From assembly GCA_030596465.1 (NCBI GenBank), contig JAUVJW010000079.1, forward strand, positions 1 through 7,834: a DNA stretch of 7,834 nucleotides, in the 5' to 3' direction. The notes under the pieces were generated by a model that saw only the letters and a program-made list of their open reading frames with translations, was not told the DNA's origin and made no database searches. Positions 5,997-7,834 of this stretch are shown here, one piece after another. The stretch is from Candidatus Fermentibacteraceae bacterium. Lineage in GTDB: Bacteria > Fermentibacterota > Fermentibacteria > Fermentibacterales > JCC-6. Each line of letters begins with the position of its first letter. Position 1 is the stretch's first letter. Position numbers and translations under genes: made by a program.

Positions 5997-6646
5997 TTTT
6001 CATTCCCTGCAAATTCAAGTACTTTACCGACTCCACCTTCAATGTACTTTTCCGGATACAAACTCTTGATCTCTTTCTTGTGTTTTGTACAATGAGTAGA
6101 ACAGATAAGACTAACTTCTTTCAGAATCCCAAGGTTGTTAAAACCGTGTAATCCGCCTATGACAGCGTATACATTGCCGAATTTAGAAACGGCGTCCATG
6201 ATGTTTCCGACTCCGGGGTGGCCGCAGCCAATTATCAGCACAAGCCCCTCAGCGGAGTTTATTGCCAGAGACTGCTCGCGTTTATCCAGTTCCCCTGAGA
6301 GAAAAACGCCGGGGTATATTTCAGTGGGTTCTTTATAGAAATGGACCTTGTTGGAGTAGCGAATTCCCCTGAAGGAAAAGGGAACATGCACAATTGCTTT
6401 CTCATTGGAATTAAGAAATGCAGAAAGCCCTCCGATGTGATCAAACTCCGGGTGTGAAATCACGACATCATCAACAGACTCAGGATCAATATTCAAATTC
6501 CTGAGATTTTCGAGAAGGATTTCCCCGTTTCCTCCCGTATCAAACAGAATGTTGCGTTTACCGGTCTCAATGAAGCAGGACCATCCCCAGTCCGCTCTTA
6601 AGTCTGATCTGTCTGTGGTGTTGTCGTAAACAATTGTTATTTTCAT
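5993..6646 (-). CDS. Metallo-beta-lactamase-fold hydrolase, COG1237-like
   Basis: This 217-residue soluble protein has the metallo-beta-lactamase fold. It resembles the group that includes the archaeal dihydropterin ribofuranosylaminobenzene phosphate synthase-like proteins (COG1237). Seen in order are LFDTGGNGEILLENL at 34-48, the metal motif SHPEFDHIGGL at 64-74, GCGHPGVGNIM at 140-150, VIGGLHGF at 162-169, STHCT at 183-187 and GGVGKVLEF at 204-212. Asp69, His70, His143 and His167 are in place as metal ligands. The central motif is HxExDH (His65, Glu67) instead of the usual HxHxDH, a departure worth noting. The substrate is unknown. The start is three bases after the methyltransferase stop, with only a modest AAGAGA upstream. 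The last bases overlap the aminopeptidase start, so all three genes form one transcript. Confidence 0.88.
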   Translation of the reverse strand: MKITIVYDNTTDRSDLRADWGWSCFIETGKRNILFDTGGNGEILLENLRNLNIDPESVDDVVISHPEFDHIGGLSAFLNSNEKAIVHVPFSFRGIRYSNKVHFYKEPTEIYPGVFLSGELDKREQSLAINSAEGLVLIIGCGHPGVGNIMDAVSKFGNVYAVIGGLHGFNNLGILKEVSLICSTHCTKHKKEIKSLYPEKYIEGGVGKVLEFAGNEK

Positions 6647-6649
6647 TAG

Positions 6650-7297
6650 TTATCTCTTTGCTTTGAGCAGACGAAAATGATTGCGGAAGAATAGCTGCTC
6701 TTTGAAATTGTTAAATCCAAATTCTGACATTATCTGTTTCCAGTCTCGCTCAACATACTCAAAAGCGTATTTGCATTCTACTGCTTTAAAAGGGATTCTG
6801 AAGTAAAGCGGAGTTTTGTCAGTAACGAATTCATTGAAATCCAGCATGACGAATTCACCGTCTTCTTTCAAGGCTTCCCGGGCATTTCTTAGAATGTTTT
6901 TTTGTATCTCAAAGGGGAAACCGTGGAACACGAATGAGATGAAAACCTTGTCGTACTTTTTGTCAAGAGAGAAAGGCTGATCTATCCGTTGCTTAACAAC
7001 ATTGATGTTATCAAATTTGTCACTTTTCTTCCTGAACTGAGAAATCATTTCCTCTGAAATTTCCAGTCCGAGAATTTCCCCATTTTCTGAGAGGTACTGG
7101 TGCATCAAAAGGGCATTTCTTCCGGTTCCGGCACCGAAATCAAGAATTGTATCCCCGGGATTGATCTGCATCAGGCGAATGGCTTTATTGATAAACCTGG
7201 TGTAAGCTCCCAGTGAAGCAATATTAAGCAGATTATCATAAAACTTTGCGAAAAGACCTTGAATCTCCACCTTGGAATCAGGATAGTATCTGCTCAT
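6650..7297 (-). CDS. Class I SAM-dependent methyltransferase
   Basis: This is a 215-residue cytoplasmic enzyme of the UbiE/Methyltransf_11 type. Motif I is textbook (ILDFGAGTGR, residues 51-60) and would bind the methionine part of S-adenosylmethionine. The acidic residue at the end of the second strand is Glu79 (LGLEIS), which contacts the ribose. KYDKVFISFVFHGFP (114-128) is the motif IV region, and LKEDGEFVMLDF (143-154) is the motif before strand 5. The N-terminal helices (FAKFYDNLL, ASLGAYTRFINKAI) form the lid seen in small-molecule methyltransferases. The substrate cannot be predicted. The start is well supported by AGGAAGG (7306-7312) eight bases upstream. It is first in the operon, with the hydrolase starting three bases after its TAA. 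This pairing suggests a small-molecule modification pathway, but that is only an inference. Confidence 0.92.
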   Translation of the reverse strand: MSRYYPDSKVEIQGLFAKFYDNLLNIASLGAYTRFINKAIRLMQINPGDTILDFGAGTGRNALLMHQYLSENGEILGLEISEEMISQFRKKSDKFDNINVVKQRIDQPFSLDKKYDKVFISFVFHGFPFEIQKNILRNAREALKEDGEFVMLDFNEFVTDKTPLYFRIPFKAVECKYAFEYVERDWKQIMSEFGFNNFKEQLFFRNHFRLLKAKR

Positions 7298-7305
7298 AAT
7301 CTATT

Positions 7306-7312
7306 CCTTCCT
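7306..7312 (-). promoter_or_regulatory. Shine-Dalgarno of the methyltransferase operon
   Basis: AGGAAGG on the minus strand lies eight bases before the ATG at 7297-7295. It fixes the start of the first operon gene. Confidence 0.65.
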
Positions 7313-7368
7313 GTGTTCGAGTCCAGATTCCATTGTGAAGATAAGACATACAGCAGCATAGCAGCGAT

Positions 7369-7396
7369 ATCATAATGAAAGAGATTTTACAGACAA
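7369..7396 (-). promoter_or_regulatory. Candidate promoter of the methyltransferase-hydrolase-aminopeptidase operon
   Basis: The minus strand shows TTGTCT (7391-7396), a 16-base spacer, and TATGAT (7369-7374), which match the sigma70 consensus at four and five of six positions. Transcription would start near 7362 and give a leader of roughly 65 bases. The rest of the 194-base gap (7298-7491) holds no gene that I can see. No GC-rich terminator is visible after the right-hand gene. Confidence 0.35.
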
Positions 7397-7491
7397 TACC
7401 TTTCGCTCTTTTCACAGGAGTGAGAATGTGTACCTGACTCAGCTATACACGGTGTTGCGATGGAGTATTTGTGATTGATCCGGGTTGAGTT

Positions 7492-7834
7492 CTATTCCAG
7501 ACGAACCATCCTCTGGACCATCTGCTGATCACCCACAGTGATAACGGCAAAGTAGATACCGTGACCAAGTGGTGCGTCGTTATTGTCTCTGCCATCCCAG
7601 TTAAGCAGCAGCTCTCCGGCGGGACACATTTCTTCCATTAGAGACGCTACCTGCCTGCCGGTGATGTCGTATACAACAGCAAGAACCATTCCTGAAGCCG
7701 GTAGTGCCAGGCTCAATGTGGTTGAAGATGTGAAAGGGTTGGGATATGCAGGGAGTAGAGAAGGAGCTGTGAATCCGGGACCTGACTCTTCTCCAATACC
7801 GGTTGGAAAACCCGCTAACTCCAGAGATGGATCA
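7492..7834 (-). CDS. C-terminal fragment of a secreted protein with FlgD/T9SS-like sorting domain (cut by window edge)
   Basis: The frame enters from the right edge and is open for 113 residues to TAG 7494-7492; the N-terminus lies outside the window. After a short linker with Gly, Pro and acidic residues comes the standard sorting domain: AYPNPFTSSTTLSLALP, VVYDITGRQVASL, LNWDGRDNNDAPLGHGIYFAVI, and finally VQRMVRLE. This matches the 'YPNPF...VYDxxGRxV...WDGxDxxGxxxxxGiYf...' pattern that ends many exported proteins in FCB bacteria. There it directs secretion by the type IX system or forms a FlgD-like Ig fold. A TTG at 7716-7714 could be misread as a start, but the motif clearly continues upstream of it. 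The catalytic part of the protein is not visible, so its function is unknown. Confidence 0.85.
   Translation of the reverse strand, partial: DPSLELAGFPTGIGEESGPGFTAPSLLPAYPNPFTSSTTLSLALPASGMVLAVVYDITGRQVASLMEEMCPAGELLLNWDGRDNNDAPLGHGIYFAVITVGDQQMVQRMVRLE

Noticed and set aside
7714..7716. TTG as the start of a 74-residue protein
   Set aside because: The same frame continues upstream to the window edge with the YPNPF sorting-domain opening, so this is an internal Leu codon.

Overview
The window reads as chromosomal DNA from an uncultured bacterium of the FCB superphylum (Fibrobacterota/Chlorobiota/Bacteroidota and allied candidate phyla such as Fermentibacteria). This is an inference. It rests on two secreted proteins that end in a FlgD/type-IX-secretion-like C-terminal sorting domain, a golvesin-type beta domain on a GH18 enzyme, and a short RRM protein. 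Finer placement is not possible from the sequence alone. UGA serves as a normal stop for at least two genes (at 5241-5243 and 5993-5995), so a genome-wide reassignment of UGA is unlikely.

Layout. The left edge (1-171, minus) holds the N-terminal half of an RRM RNA-binding protein, with a leader and candidate promoter at 172-299. A plus-strand block follows. It has a secreted six-bladed beta-propeller protein (492-1289), a MATE transporter overlapping it by 8 bases (1282-2670), a 147-base spacer holding a possible decayed HTH fragment, a secreted GH18-family protein with golvesin-like and sorting domains (2818-4617), and, 14 bases later, a small exported protein (4632-5201). The last gene has a UGA at codon 37, and its reading frame stays open for 152 codons after it. 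A compact minus-strand operon converges on this block: class I methyltransferase (7297-6650), metallo-beta-lactamase-fold hydrolase (6646-5993) and type I methionine aminopeptidase (5996-5241). Its junctions are 3 bases apart and 4 bases overlapping, it has a candidate promoter at 7369-7396, and it looks more AT-rich than the plus-strand genes. The right edge (7492-7834, minus) holds the C-terminus of another secreted protein with a sorting domain.

The most interesting signal is the UGA at 4740-4742. It sits in the context C-G-S-UGA, so selenocysteine insertion would give a CxxU redox motif. It is followed at once by a nested hairpin: a 9-bp perfect outer stem (4743-4751 with 4790-4798) and a 6-bp perfect apical stem with an AGGU loop (4759-4774). 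This resembles the general plan of a bacterial SECIS element. The gene is therefore either a candidate undescribed selenoprotein or a freshly interrupted allele. The sequence favours looking hard at the first option but cannot settle it.

Functional links are mostly about location. The plus-strand genes encode exported or envelope proteins (propeller, transporter, glycosidase, small exported protein). The minus-strand operon encodes soluble cytoplasmic enzymes.
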